The position numbers and the translations under genes were made by a program. This document shows positions 1 to 9,578 of a stretch of 64,000 nt of DNA, in pieces. Source of the stretch: Flavobacterium hibisci (GTDB taxonomy: Bacteria > Bacteroidota > Bacteroidia > Flavobacteriales > Flavobacteriaceae). The stretch covers positions 62,001 through 126,000 of the forward strand of contig NZ_JAIQDW010000012.1 of NCBI RefSeq assembly GCF_020026925.1, read 5' to 3'. Numbering within the stretch: the stretch's first letter is position 1; each line of letters begins with the position of its first letter. A model generated the notes under the pieces. That model saw only the letters and a list, made by a program, of their open reading frames with translations, did no database searches and had not been told where the DNA came from.

Positions 1-984
1 TTCAACTGTTTTAGGCTGAGATACTTTTGTAAAAGGCTTTTGCGGATTTAATCCTAATAACTCGAACATTTTCATGTCTTCATGTACATCCGGATTTGGA
101 GTAGTAAGCAATTTATCTCCTGCAAAAATAGAATTGGCTCCTGCAAAGAAACACATTGCCTGACCTTCGCGGCTCATATTGGTTCTTCCTGCAGATAAAC
201 GTACCTGCGTTTCAGGCATTACGATTCTGGTAGTGGCTACCATTCGGATCATCTCCCAGATTTCTACCGGTTTTTCATCTTCCATAGGAGTTCCTTCAAC
301 GGCAACCAAAGCATTAATCGGCACTGATTCCGGCTGTGGATTTAAAGTAGAAAGCGCAACCAGCATTCCGGCTCTGTCTTCGATACTTTCTCCCATTCCG
401 ATAATTCCTCCGCTGCAAACAGTAACGTTAGTTTTACGAACATTTTCAATTGTTTCTAAACGGTCTTCAAAAGCACGTGTTGAAATAACATCTTTATAAT
501 AATCTTCAGAAGTATCTAAGTTGTGATTGTAAGCATATAATCCTGCTTCTGCCAGACGCTGCGCCTGATTTTCGGTAATCATACCCAAAGTACAGCAAAC
601 TTCCATATCCAGTTTGTTGATGGTACGAACCATTTCTAAAACCTGATCAAATTCTTCACCGTCTTTTACATTTCTCCAGGCCGCTCCCATACAAACACGG
701 GATGATCCGCTGGATTTGGCACGTAAAGCCTGAGCTTTCACCTGACTCACACTCATTAAATCGTTTCCTTCAACGCCTGTATTGTAACGTGCAGCTTGTG
801 GGCAATACCCGCAATCTTCCGGACAGCCTCCTGTTTTGATAGAAAGTAAAGTAGATACCTGAACTACGTTCGGATCGTGTTTTTGTCTGTGAATCGTTGC
901 TGCTTCATACAGCAAGTCCATCATAGGTTTGTTATATATGGCGATTATTTCGTCTTTTGTCCAGTTGTGTTTTGTAACGCTCAT
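1..984 (-). CDS. bioB: Biotin synthase, 3' end outside window
   Basis: This is a radical SAM enzyme that inserts sulfur into dethiobiotin in the last step of biotin synthesis in the cytosol. Reading the minus strand from the ATG at 984 gives an open frame to the window edge, about 328 residues. It contains the cluster motif CPEDCGYC at residues 54-61 (Cys54, Cys58, Cys61), followed by family-typical stretches such as RVCMGAAWRN, YNHNLDTS and NALVAVEGTP. The family usually has about 320-365 residues, so only a short C-terminal tail is probably missing. A Bacteroidota-like -7 box lies just upstream. No other bio gene is visible here. Identification is secure. Confidence 0.97.
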   Translation of the reverse strand, partial: MSVTKHNWTKDEIIAIYNKPMMDLLYEAATIHRQKHDPNVVQVSTLLSIKTGGCPEDCGYCPQAARYNTGVEGNDLMSVSQVKAQALRAKSSGSSRVCMGAAWRNVKDGEEFDQVLEMVRTINKLDMEVCCTLGMITENQAQRLAEAGLYAYNHNLDTSEDYYKDVISTRAFEDRLETIENVRKTNVTVCSGGIIGMGESIEDRAGMLVALSTLNPQPESVPINALVAVEGTPMEDEKPVEIWEMIRMVATTRIVMPETQVRLSAGRTNMSREGQAMCFFAGANSIFAGDKLLTTPNPDVHEDMKMFELLGLNPQKPFTKVSQPKTVE

Positions 985-1006
985 TGATACATTGTTTTTG
1001 ATGCTT

Positions 1007-1033
1007 CAAAAGTAGTTAAATAGTTCTAATCAA
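1007..1033 (-). promoter_or_regulatory. Candidate promoter of bioB
   Basis: On the minus strand a TACTTTTG sequence (1014-1007) matches the Bacteroidota -7 consensus TAnnTTTG. A TTG lies 16 bases further upstream (1033-1031), slightly closer than the usual -33 spacing. It would give a leader of about 20 bases. Motif match only. Confidence 0.45.
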
Positions 1034-1075
1034 CCAATGGTGATTGCTGTAAATGAATATTTGGTAGTTATTTTC

Positions 1076-1128
1076 AAAAAAGAAACACCCTAAATCATAG
1101 AATTGTAGTTTTTTATGATTTTAGAGTG
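1076..1128 (-). terminator. Rho-independent terminator after the 1157-1594 gene
   Basis: On the minus strand, arms at 1128-1114 and 1099-1086 pair with one bulged base (CACTCTAAAATCATA against TATGATTTAGGGTG). A T-rich run follows. It sits just past the stop codon of the membrane-protein gene. Confidence 0.6.
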
Positions 1129-1156
1129 CTTAATAACCCTTTTATATTTTAAAAAT

Positions 1157-1594
1157 TTAATCGGCTATATATTTGTTGTTCCAGTATAACATCATCATCA
1201 AGGTAACAATAACTGAAGACGCAAGTCCTTCAAATAACAAGCAGATGCAATAAGTAGGTACTGAAGGATTTCCTCCAAACATAAAGGTCTCAGATAAAGA
1301 CTGAACGTAAGCATCTCCGCCTCTTGCATAGCTGTAAACTAACAGACCAAAAACGCTCATCGATACACCAACTACAGACGTAGCCATAGCTGAAACAGCA
1401 TTGGATACAAAATTAGTTTCTCCTTCGTGAAGGTTCATCTGCATGGTTCTGTTTACTCCGTAAAAAATAAACAACACATTCAGGGTACGTAAATAAAATA
1501 AATCGGCTAAACCTAGTACATTCATCAATAAAAAATAAATGCCTATACCAAGGAATATTAGTGATCCGTTGACAATTTCTTTTGGTAATTTCAT
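1157..1594 (-). CDS. Small integral membrane protein, unknown function
   Basis: This 145-residue protein is not assigned to a family. Hydrophobicity suggests four membrane helices at roughly residues 6-28, 32-48, 65-90 and 116-138. The loops are short, and the last helix is followed by a charged NNKYIAD tail. There is no signal peptide beyond the first helix and no catalytic motif. It stands alone between bioB and ribF, all on the minus strand, with its own terminator, so it is probably a single-gene transcript. Coding use resembles its neighbours. A transporter subunit or stress membrane protein cannot be distinguished. Confidence 0.75.
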   Translation of the reverse strand: MKLPKEIVNGSLIFLGIGIYFLLMNVLGLADLFYLRTLNVLFIFYGVNRTMQMNLHEGETNFVSNAVSAMATSVVGVSMSVFGLLVYSYARGGDAYVQSLSETFMFGGNPSVPTYCICLLFEGLASSVIVTLMMMLYWNNKYIAD

Positions 1595-1712
1595 GATGGT
1601 TATTTTTAAAGAGATTAATAGTAAATATTTGGTATTCAGTAAAGTGTATTAAATTTACTAAAAAAATAAATACGATGATTTAAAAATAACGAAAAGTATA
1701 GTATTGGAATTT

Positions 1713-2642
1713 TTAGCTTTTGCTTATGAATTCTAATGCCGTTTTTTTGTCCTGATTTAATTGGTCTTTTAACAAATCAACCGAACCAAATTTTTGTTCT
1801 TCCCGAAGGTATTTTAGTAGTGAAATCTCCAGTTTTTGCCCATAAATGTCAGCATCAAAATCAAAAAGATGTACTTCGATGGTTTGTTTTTGCCCATTTA
1901 CAGTTGGATTGAAACCAATATTCATCATTCCGAAAACTTCTTTTTCATTAATAAAAGTCTTTACAACATAAACACCATTTTTTGGAATCAGTTTGTAGTC
2001 TTCTTCAATCTGAATATTAGCCGTTGGAAAACCAATTGTTCTTCCCAGCTGTTTTCCTTTTACAACTTCGCCGGTTAAAAAATAAGTATAACCCAGATAT
2101 TCATTCGCTAAGGACATTTTACCGTCCTGCAATGCTTTTCTGATTTTGGTTGAACTTACCGAAACATCCTGAATTTCCTGAGCTGAAATTTGTTCCACCT
2201 CAAAACCATATTCAGCTCCAAAAGCGATTAAATTATCAATATTGGCTGTTCTGTTTCTCCCAAAACGATGGTCATGGCCAATAATTATTTTATGGATATG
2301 AAACTGCTCTACTAAAATGGAGTGTACGAATTCTTCGGCGGTTAATCTTGAAAAGTTTTCGTTAAACGGATGGATAACAAGATTTTCAATTCCGGTTGCT
2401 TCCAGAAGTTTAGATTTTTCCTGAATGGTATTTAAAAGTTTTATCTCTGATTTTTCCTGAAGGACCATTCGGGGATGTGGAAAAAAAGTAAGTACCAGAC
2501 TTTCATATTTTCCGTTTTCAGTGTTTTGAGTAATTCTTTCCAGAATTTTTTTATGACCAATGTGCACGCCATCAAAAGTGCCAAGAGTTAAAATGGTTTT
2601 CTTGGCCGAGTGGAAATCGTTAATAGAATGAAAGAGCTTCAA
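1713..2642 (-). CDS. ribF: Bifunctional riboflavin kinase / FAD synthetase
   Basis: The enzyme converts riboflavin to FMN and then FAD. The N-terminal half is the nucleotidyltransferase domain, with the GTFDGVHIGH signature at residues 21-30 and a GHDHRFGRNR stretch near residue 120. The C-terminal half is the riboflavin kinase domain, with GRTIGFPTANI near residue 200. The length of 309 residues is normal for the fused family. The ATG at 2642 is preceded by a TAAATTTG -7 box. The gene is monocistronic as far as can be seen. Confidence 0.97.
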   Translation of the reverse strand: MKLFHSINDFHSAKKTILTLGTFDGVHIGHKKILERITQNTENGKYESLVLTFFPHPRMVLQEKSEIKLLNTIQEKSKLLEATGIENLVIHPFNENFSRLTAEEFVHSILVEQFHIHKIIIGHDHRFGRNRTANIDNLIAFGAEYGFEVEQISAQEIQDVSVSSTKIRKALQDGKMSLANEYLGYTYFLTGEVVKGKQLGRTIGFPTANIQIEEDYKLIPKNGVYVVKTFINEKEVFGMMNIGFNPTVNGQKQTIEVHLFDFDADIYGQKLEISLLKYLREEQKFGSVDLLKDQLNQDKKTALEFISKS

Positions 2643-2663
2643 AACAAATTATTTAAGATGCTG

Positions 2664-2671
2664 CAAATTTA
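2664..2671 (-). promoter_or_regulatory. Candidate -7 element of ribF
   Basis: Minus-strand TAAATTTG matches TAnnTTTG 22 bases upstream of the ribF start. No convincing TTG at -33 was found. Confidence 0.4.
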
Positions 2672-2838
2672 TACTATCTATTTTAAATCTGATAATAACC
2701 TGAATTGATTTTTAATTTGTTTCTTTTAGTTTTTGTGAAAAAGGAGTAATTTGTCGATCCAAAATAAATATCTGTCGAGAATAGGGAAGAATTTGACTTA
2801 ATTAATTTAATTTTGATTCTCTAAATAACCTCTTGATT

Positions 2839-5502
2839 ATGAAAAAACAGCTACTAATTCTGCTTTCTATTTTTTTCTGTATTACAGTTCATGCGCAAAC
2901 CAATGTTCTTTGGGAGAAAGTGAATTCGGTTTCGGCAAAAAAAACAGGAAACGTTCTTAATCAGGAAAAGCTATATTATAAGCTAAATGAAAATCTTTTA
3001 ATTCAGAAAATTGCCGATTCAGGCAAAACGGCAAAAAGTGCCTTTTCTGAAATCACGGTTCCAAATGCTGAAGGTGTTTTAGAACGATTTATGGTTTGGG
3101 AATCCTCCAATTTTGATCCGGAATTGCAGGCACAATATCCTGAAATCAGGGCTTATTCAGGTACGGGATTAGATGATAAAACTGCAAAAATCCATTTTAG
3201 TGTAGCTCCAATAGGAGTTCAGACTATGGTAGTCCGTTCAGGAAAAGCATCTGAATTTATAGAGCAAAATCCAGAGAATAAGTCAGAATATGTATTGTTT
3301 ACCTCTAAAAATAAAGATACTTCAAAATCGCTGATTTGTAAAACAAAAGGGGAAACCACTAAAAAAACTTCTGATAAAACAGCAAAAACGACATCTAATA
3401 CTAAAACCTTAAAAACGCTTCGGCTTGCATTATCATGTACAGGAGAATACACAGCATTTTTTGGAGGTACAAAAGCAGGCGCATTAGCCGGAATGAATGC
3501 CACTATGACAAGAGTCAATGCTGTTTTTAATAAAGATTTAGCTGTGCAATTAACTATAATACCAAATAATGTAGATATTATTTATACAAATGCATCAACA
3601 GATCCTTATTCTAACGCACAGCAGGGTGCAAGTGGCGCCTGGAACTTAGAAGTTCAGCAAACATTAACTACAGTTATTGGCAACAGTGGTTATGATATTG
3701 GACATTTATTTGGCCATTCAGGTGGTGGAGGTGATGCAGGTTGTATAGGTTGTGTATGTGATAATCCTGTTTCTTCGTCAGATGACCAGGCAAAAGGGAG
3801 TGCATATACCTCTCCTTCAGACGGAAAACCTCAGGGAGACACATTTGATATTGATTTTGTAGCACATGAAATGGGGCATCAGTTAGGAGGGACTCATACT
3901 TTTTCTCATGAAATTGAAGGAACAGGGACAAATGTAGAACCGGGTAGTGGTTCGACTATTATGGGATATGCAGGTGTAACAAATGATTATGATATCCAAA
4001 ATATTTCGGATGATTATTTTGCGTACGCAAGTATTTTACAAATCCAGGATAATCTTGCTACTAAATCATGCCCGGTTAATTCGGCAATCAATAATAATCC
4101 GCCGGTTGTAAGTGCAGGTTCCGATTATACCATTCCATTTAACACCCCATTTATTTTAACGGGAACAGGCTCTGATCCCGATGGCGATACTGTTACTTAT
4201 TGCTGGGAGCAAAATGACAGTGCGACCACTACATCCGGAAGTAATAGTATTGCTTATCCGGCTAAACCAGACGGGCCATTATTTCGATCTCTTCCGCCAA
4301 ACAATTCCCCTGTTAGGTATATGCCAAGCTTAAATACAGTACTTCAAAACAGGTTAACCACAACCTGGGAATCAGTTTCGTCAGTCGCAAGAACTTTGCA
4401 TTTTTCACTTACAGGAAGAGATAATGCAGCCTTAACAATACCTCAGACTAATACTGATAACATGATTGTTACCGTAAATACTGCGGTCGGTCCGTTTGCA
4501 GTAACTTCACAAAATGCCAACGATATAGGATGGCAAAAAGGTTCTTTTCAGACCATAAACTGGGATGTAAAAAATACGAATACATTATCTGGTTCCAACA
4601 ATGTTAATATTAAATTGTCTATAGATGGAGGTTTGACTTTTCCTGTCATTCTTGAAGCAAACACACCAAATGATGGCTCACAGACCATAACGGTACCTTC
4701 GGATATTGCCGCTACAAATTGCAGGCTGCTAATTGAGCCGGTTGCTAACATTTATTATGCTTTAAACGCTAGCCCTTTTGCTATAGGTTATACGTCAGCA
4801 ACGGCTTGCGATTCTTATAGTTTCGGAAGTTCTTTTACTATACCGTTTGGATCTTCCTTTACTACAAAAACAGTAAATGTGCCTGCTTCCACAGGAATAG
4901 TTTCTGATGTAAAAGTCGCTGTAAATGTAACACACGAAAGGTTTTCAGATTTAGAAATTCAAATAGTAAGTCCATTAGGAACAGTCGTAAAATTGTTTGA
5001 AAAAAATTGTGGCAGCACTAATTCTACTTTAACACTGAATTACGATGATTCAGGGGCCGAATTAGATTGTTCTAAAACAACGAGTCAGATGGTTGTGCCT
5101 GCAGAATTTTTAAACGCATTCAAAGGGCAAAATCCTCAGGGGACATGGAAATTTGAGGTTCGTGATGCTGTTTCGGGACGTTTCGGAACTATAAATTCGG
5201 CATCTGTAACTATTTGCAGTCAGACATTTACTCTGGATGATTCTGAATTCGAAAGTGTGGATTTTGCATTATATCCAAATCCAAATAATGGTAATTTTAC
5301 TGTTCAGTTCGAATGTGAGCCTACTAAAGATGTAGAAGTATTAGTACATGATATCCTTGGCCAAAATGTATATGATGAAAATTTTGGTAAAGGAGCTTAT
5401 TTTAATCAAAACATTCAGTTAAAAAAAGCATCTGCCGGATTATATTTAGTAACCATCCTTAATGGCAGCAAAAAGATTGTCAAAAAGATACTGATAAACT
5501 AA
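2839..5502 (+). CDS. Secreted reprolysin-like metalloprotease with T9SS type A sorting domain
   Basis: This is an exported zinc endopeptidase. I start it at the ATG at 2839 rather than the in-frame TTG at 2833, because the lysine-rich signal peptide MKKQLLILLSIFFCITVHAQ begins there. The metzincin zinc site HEMGHQLGGTH lies at residues 343-353, with zinc ligands His343, His347 and His353 and catalytic Glu344. Fibronectin/cadherin-like sequence follows, then a proprotein-convertase P-domain at about residues 650-795 and a roughly 75-residue T9SS type A C-terminal domain (YPNPNNGNF, GLYLVTI). At 887 residues it has the usual size for flavobacterial secreted proteases. The substrate is unknown. 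It converges on comF with one base between the stops. Confidence 0.93.
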   Translation: MKKQLLILLSIFFCITVHAQTNVLWEKVNSVSAKKTGNVLNQEKLYYKLNENLLIQKIADSGKTAKSAFSEITVPNAEGVLERFMVWESSNFDPELQAQYPEIRAYSGTGLDDKTAKIHFSVAPIGVQTMVVRSGKASEFIEQNPENKSEYVLFTSKNKDTSKSLICKTKGETTKKTSDKTAKTTSNTKTLKTLRLALSCTGEYTAFFGGTKAGALAGMNATMTRVNAVFNKDLAVQLTIIPNNVDIIYTNASTDPYSNAQQGASGAWNLEVQQTLTTVIGNSGYDIGHLFGHSGGGGDAGCIGCVCDNPVSSSDDQAKGSAYTSPSDGKPQGDTFDIDFVAHEMGHQLGGTHTFSHEIEGTGTNVEPGSGSTIMGYAGVTNDYDIQNISDDYFAYASILQIQDNLATKSCPVNSAINNNPPVVSAGSDYTIPFNTPFILTGTGSDPDGDTVTYCWEQNDSATTTSGSNSIAYPAKPDGPLFRSLPPNNSPVRYMPSLNTVLQNRLTTTWESVSSVARTLHFSLTGRDNAALTIPQTNTDNMIVTVNTAVGPFAVTSQNANDIGWQKGSFQTINWDVKNTNTLSGSNNVNIKLSIDGGLTFPVILEANTPNDGSQTITVPSDIAATNCRLLIEPVANIYYALNASPFAIGYTSATACDSYSFGSSFTIPFGSSFTTKTVNVPASTGIVSDVKVAVNVTHERFSDLEIQIVSPLGTVVKLFEKNCGSTNSTLTLNYDDSGAELDCSKTTSQMVVPAEFLNAFKGQNPQGTWKFEVRDAVSGRFGTINSASVTICSQTFTLDDSEFESVDFALYPNPNNGNFTVQFECEPTKDVEVLVHDILGQNVYDENFGKGAYFNQNIQLKKASAGLYLVTILNGSKKIVKKILIN

Positions 5503-5503
5503 T

Positions 5504-6187
5504 TTAAGAATTTGCCATTGCCATACATACTATACTGATTTTTGTCCCGGGAATTTTGAGTAATGCCCGTGAGCAGGCTTCTAATGTGGCACCTGTTGTG
5601 AGAACATCATCAACCAGTAAGAAATGTTTGTTATGATTTTCTTCTGAAAAATACACATCAAATAAGTTTTCTATTCCTTCTGATCTTCCCAAAAGATTCT
5701 TTTTGGATTGGGTTTTAGAATATTTTTTCCGAAATAAAACAGTATCATCATAAGCAATATCCAATCCTTTGGATAAAGCATTCCCAAAAGTGGCTACCTG
5801 ATTATAGCCCCTTTCCTTAAATTTCTTTCGATGCAGTGGTACAGGAATTACAGCATCAAAAGGTACTTTAGGCTGAATGGTTTTTAAATCTTCCACATAC
5901 CAGTCTCCCAGGACTGTTCCAATTTCTTCGCATCCTTTGTATTTCAGATTGTGTATCAGCTCCTGTACAATTCCTTTTTTGTTGAAATACAAAAATGCCG
6001 ATGCATGTTCAATGTCAATTTTCCCATAAAATTTCTTGACTGCTTCATTATTTGTATCTAAATAGTATTGAGTCAAAGGCATTTCATGGCGACAGCTGGT
6101 ACATAAGACATTTTCATTTGTCATTAAAAGCGAATGGCAGCCGGCACAAACTTTAGGAAAAAATAGGTTAATAAGGTAATTAAGCAC
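5504..6187 (-). CDS. comF: ComF-family phosphoribosyltransferase-like protein
   Basis: This 227-residue protein has the ComF layout. An N-terminal zinc-ribbon-like set of cysteines (Cys14, Cys17, Cys29, Cys32) is followed by a type I phosphoribosyltransferase fold with the PRPP-binding motif VDDVLTTGAT at about residues 192-201. Homologues take part in handling DNA taken up during natural transformation, but their chemistry is uncertain. The start codon is GTG at 6187. It ends one base from the convergent protease gene, and no terminator separates them. The family call is confident; a role in competence is inference. Confidence 0.9.
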   Translation of the reverse strand: MLNYLINLFFPKVCAGCHSLLMTNENVLCTSCRHEMPLTQYYLDTNNEAVKKFYGKIDIEHASAFLYFNKKGIVQELIHNLKYKGCEEIGTVLGDWYVEDLKTIQPKVPFDAVIPVPLHRKKFKERGYNQVATFGNALSKGLDIAYDDTVLFRKKYSKTQSKKNLLGRSEGIENLFDVYFSEENHNKHFLLVDDVLTTGATLEACSRALLKIPGTKISIVCMAMANS

Positions 6188-6635
6188 AGTTGAATGATTT
6201 AGTTAAAAAACAGGAATAATATCATAAAAAAAAGACTGATGTTGTGACGATAAAACGCTATCGACTTTTGAATAAATATAACTAAAATATTAATTTTAAT
6301 AAAAATATTTTTACAATAAAATTTCGTAGGAAGTAGCTGAAAAGATTTCAAGTTTGAGATTTATAATTTAAAAGGTTCTTCATGCTATTTTACTAATAAA
6401 AATATCAAAGTTTTCAGAGTCACTTTGGTATTAGATATCTTAATATTTCAAAAGAGATGAATAATACTGCCCATCTTTAAATTATTTACCCTACCCTACA
6501 GGTTAGATATGTAAAATCTCATAATCTAACGCTGAAACACAATTAAAAAGGTGAACAATTTACTCACCTTTTTAATTGATTTTGATTTAATAAATTGTTT
6601 AAAAGCCTTTTTAAATCATAATGTTTTTTTTAAGA
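6188..6635. other. Intergenic stretch with one terminator hairpin
   Basis: This is AT-rich DNA of about 450 bases between comF and the 6636 gene. Apart from the hairpin at 6541-6577, I see no open frame with coding character and no repeat. Confidence 0.5.
6541..6577 (-). terminator. Terminator hairpin downstream of the 6636-7202 gene
   Basis: Perfect 14-bp arms at 6541-6554 (AATTAAAAAGGTGA) and 6564-6577 have a nine-base loop. A-runs on one side and T-runs on the other allow termination in either direction. It lies downstream of the minus-strand gene. Confidence 0.65.
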
Positions 6636-7202
6636 TCATTGAAACTTATTCATTGCACTTAATATTTCGTGGCTTTTAAGAGGTATGAATTTTTTCGTAT
6701 AAATAATAGATCCTTTATTCTCAGGATAGGTAACTATGAGTTTGATGACTTCTCCTTTAAACTTGTCTTCAATCCCGGCAAACAAAACCAACGTTTTATT
6801 CTCTGTCACATTCTGGCGTAGAAATATCTCATACCCCTTGCCGGTTTTACTATTAGATATAACTTTTTTGATTCTTTCTCCTTTGTAAATGGTGTCAGTT
6901 ATTTTATAACTTTCATTTTCAAGCCATTTATTGTGAAAATAAAATCCTAACTCTTTTTTTGCAAGCTGTATCCATGGAATATTTTTAGGATCTTTTTCTA
7001 GATTTTTTCCAATATCCTTGTATTGTCCTTTTTTGAAGTCAATAAAATAATATGTGTCAACAGATTCTTTTACATCACTTTTATCATTGAAAATAAATTC
7101 ATCTAATCTCATTATTTTTTCAACAGCCAATTCCTTGTAAACAAAAATGCTGTCGTCGGGAAATGTGATAGATTTAGTTGTATGGCTTTCAAGAGATATC
7201 AC
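6636..7202 (-). CDS. Hypothetical protein; likely lipoprotein whose true start is obscured
   Basis: The protein is not recognised. The frame opens formally at a GTG (7202), giving 188 residues that look globular and soluble. The same frame stays open upstream to about 7328. That extension encodes a typical lipoprotein leader, SVILLVLFFVNC, followed by a polar RSEQNTKG linker (about 7290-7203), yet it contains no ATG, GTG or TTG. The real product is therefore probably an exported lipoprotein that starts at a non-standard codon such as ATT, or whose start was lost by mutation. A terminator follows the gene. The frame is confidently coding; its N-terminus is not settled. Confidence 0.6.
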   Translation of the reverse strand: MISLESHTTKSITFPDDSIFVYKELAVEKIMRLDEFIFNDKSDVKESVDTYYFIDFKKGQYKDIGKNLEKDPKNIPWIQLAKKELGFYFHNKWLENESYKITDTIYKGERIKKVISNSKTGKGYEIFLRQNVTENKTLVLFAGIEDKFKGEVIKLIVTYPENKGSIIYTKKFIPLKSHEILSAMNKFQ

Positions 7203-7329
7203 ATATACACCTTTTGTATTTTGTTCGCTACGACAGTTTACAAAAAAAAGTACTAGAAGAATAACCGAAGTAATTACTTGATTGTAAGTAAAAGTGTAAT
7301 AATGCCAAAAAGGGTGGAAATATTTTTGT

Positions 7330-7852
7330 TAAAAAAAACATAATTTTTCAAGTATTTTATTTAATTATTTGTTTTCCAGTGAGTTGTTGAAATTATAATT
7401 TTTAGCACTTTAGAATAAGTCAATATCAAATTGAAATTAAGAGATTCTTTGAATATTGCTTTTACCGGAAGATAAATTTTAAGGCTGCTTAAATAAAAAT
7501 CTTAGAGTTATAAAAAAGCAAATTATATTAATGAATTTAAAACATTAGCAGTCGATTAAATTACCAGCGAGAAATGTATTCTGGTAGAACTTATTAAATG
7601 AAGGGAACAAGTAAGAGTCAAAAACTCATTCGCACACAAATCTCTGTGTATATTGTATAATGATTTGAATAAAAAAATTAAAGTCTGTTACTAATAATTA
7701 ACTTTGAAAAGAAATAATATTCAAGTAAAAATGGAATAATTTCATTTATATTCGTCCAAAAATGTATTTATTAATAAAAAACTTCAAATAAAGGTTTCAA
7801 TCTTAGTTGATTTCCTTTTTTTTAAATTCACTTTTTATATTTTTGCACCACT
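7330..7852. other. Long AT-rich intergenic region upstream of glyS
   Basis: About 520 bases without a plausible gene. A TATTTTTG sequence at 7838-7845 matches the -7 promoter consensus but leaves only seven bases before the glyS ATG. Nothing else was recognised. Confidence 0.4.
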
Positions 7853-9391
7853 ATGGCAAAACAAGAAGATATATTTAAGAATGTGGTTTCGCACGCAAAA
7901 GAGTACGGATTTATTTTTCCGTCAAGCGAAGTGTACGATGGACTGAGTGCTGTATATGATTATGCACAAAATGGCGTCGAATTAAAAAAGAATATCCGTG
8001 AATATTGGTGGAAATCAATGGTTCAGATGAATGAAAATATTGTTGGCCTTGATGCTGCAATATTGATGCATCCAACAACCTGGAAAGCTTCAGGCCACGT
8101 TGATGCCTTCAATGATCCGTTAATTGATAATAAAGATTCCAAAAAAAGATACAGAGCAGACGTCCTGGTTGAAGATTATGCTGAAAAGTTAAATCAAAAA
8201 GCTCAAAAAGAAATCGAAAAAGCGAAAGCTCGTTTTGGAGATGCTTTTAATGAAGAAGAATTTGTTACAACCAATGCACGTGTTGTAGAATATCTTTCAA
8301 AAAAGAAAGAAATTTTGGCAAGGCTTGCAAAAGGGATGAGTGAAGATCTTCAGGATGTAAAAGCTTTAATTGAAGAATTGGAGATTGCTGATCCTGAAAC
8401 CGGTTCTAAAAACTGGACAGATGTAAAGCAGTTTAACCTGATGTTCGGAACAAAACTGGGAGCTTCTGCAGATTCTGCAATGGATCTTTATTTGCGTCCG
8501 GAAACGGCTCAGGGTATTTTTGTAAATTTCCTGAATGTACAGAAATCTGGCCGTATGAAAGTTCCTTTTGGAATTGCACAAACCGGTAAGGCATTCAGAA
8601 ACGAAATTGTGGCAAGACAATTCATTTTCCGTATGCGTGAATTCGAACAAATGGAAATGCAGTTTTTTGTACGTCCGGGAGAAGAAATGCAATGGTACCA
8701 CCACTGGAAAGAAGCACGTTTGAAATGGCATTTGTCTTTAGGATTAGGGAAAGAAAATTACCGTTTTCACGATCACGAAAAATTAGCGCACTACGCTAAT
8801 GCCGCTGCAGATATTGAATTCAACTTTCCATTTGGATTTAAAGAATTGGAAGGAATTCATTCCCGTACCGATTTTGACCTAAAAGCACACGAACAATATT
8901 CAGGAAGAAAACTGCAGTATTTTGATCCGGAACTGAATGAAAACTATGTTCCGTATGTTGTAGAAACCTCTGTAGGTCTGGATCGTATGTTTTTGGCAGT
9001 TTTTGCAACTTCATTGCAGGAAGAAACTTTAGAAGATGGCTCATCAAGAACAGTGCTGAAATTGCCTGCAGTTTTAGCCCCAACAAAAGCAGCAGTTTTA
9101 CCACTGGTTAAAAAAGACGGATTACCAGAAATTTCTAAAAAAATCATTGAAGATTTGAAATGGGATTTCAATGTAGCGTATGATGAAAAAGATGCTGTAG
9201 GACGTCGTTACAGAAGAGCAGATGCTCTTGGAACGCCATTCTGTATAACAGTAGATCATCAAACTATTGAAGACGAAACGGTAACAATTCGTCATAGGGA
9301 TACCATGAAACAAGATCGTGTGAAAATTTCTGAATTAAGAGATATTATTGAAAACGAAGTTTCGATGAAAAACTGGTTGATGAAAATGTAA
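7853..9391 (+). CDS. glyS: Glycyl-tRNA synthetase (homodimeric type)
   Basis: This class II aminoacyl-tRNA synthetase charges tRNA-Gly. The 512-residue length and sequence belong to the single-chain alpha2 type rather than the alpha2beta2 type. Recognisable family segments include the early DGLSAVYDYAQNG and WWKSMVQ, the motif 2 region GIAQTGKAFRNEI..FIFRMREFEQMEMQFF, motif 3 (VVETSVGLDRMFLA), and a C-terminal anticodon-binding domain with VGRRYRRADALGTPFCITVD. The ATG start is clear, and a strong terminator follows the stop. Confidence 0.98.
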   Translation: MAKQEDIFKNVVSHAKEYGFIFPSSEVYDGLSAVYDYAQNGVELKKNIREYWWKSMVQMNENIVGLDAAILMHPTTWKASGHVDAFNDPLIDNKDSKKRYRADVLVEDYAEKLNQKAQKEIEKAKARFGDAFNEEEFVTTNARVVEYLSKKKEILARLAKGMSEDLQDVKALIEELEIADPETGSKNWTDVKQFNLMFGTKLGASADSAMDLYLRPETAQGIFVNFLNVQKSGRMKVPFGIAQTGKAFRNEIVARQFIFRMREFEQMEMQFFVRPGEEMQWYHHWKEARLKWHLSLGLGKENYRFHDHEKLAHYANAAADIEFNFPFGFKELEGIHSRTDFDLKAHEQYSGRKLQYFDPELNENYVPYVVETSVGLDRMFLAVFATSLQEETLEDGSSRTVLKLPAVLAPTKAAVLPLVKKDGLPEISKKIIEDLKWDFNVAYDEKDAVGRRYRRADALGTPFCITVDHQTIEDETVTIRHRDTMKQDRVKISELRDIIENEVSMKNWLMKM

Positions 9392-9412
9392 TTTTTTAAT
9401 TTTCAACATATT

Positions 9413-9450
9413 AAATCCCAAATTCCGAATAGGAGTTTGGGATTTTTTTA
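9413..9450 (+). terminator. Rho-independent terminator of glyS
   Basis: Perfect 10-bp arms AAATCCCAAA (9413-9422) and TTTGGGATTT (9436-9445) are followed by a T-run, directly after the glyS stop. Confidence 0.85.
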
Positions 9451-9578
9451 TACGTTTAACTCAAGTGTTTTTGTTTATGTGGACAGGTATTTCAATATTT
9501 TTTATAACTTTAGATGTTCTCTTTTAAGAAAAAATAGCTCCAAATTTAAGATTAACCCCAAAATTTAATCCAAAAGCA

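Noticed and set aside
8366-9313. Minus-strand open frames inside glyS
   Set aside because: They lie wholly inside a full-length, motif-complete glycyl-tRNA synthetase and have no coding features of their own.
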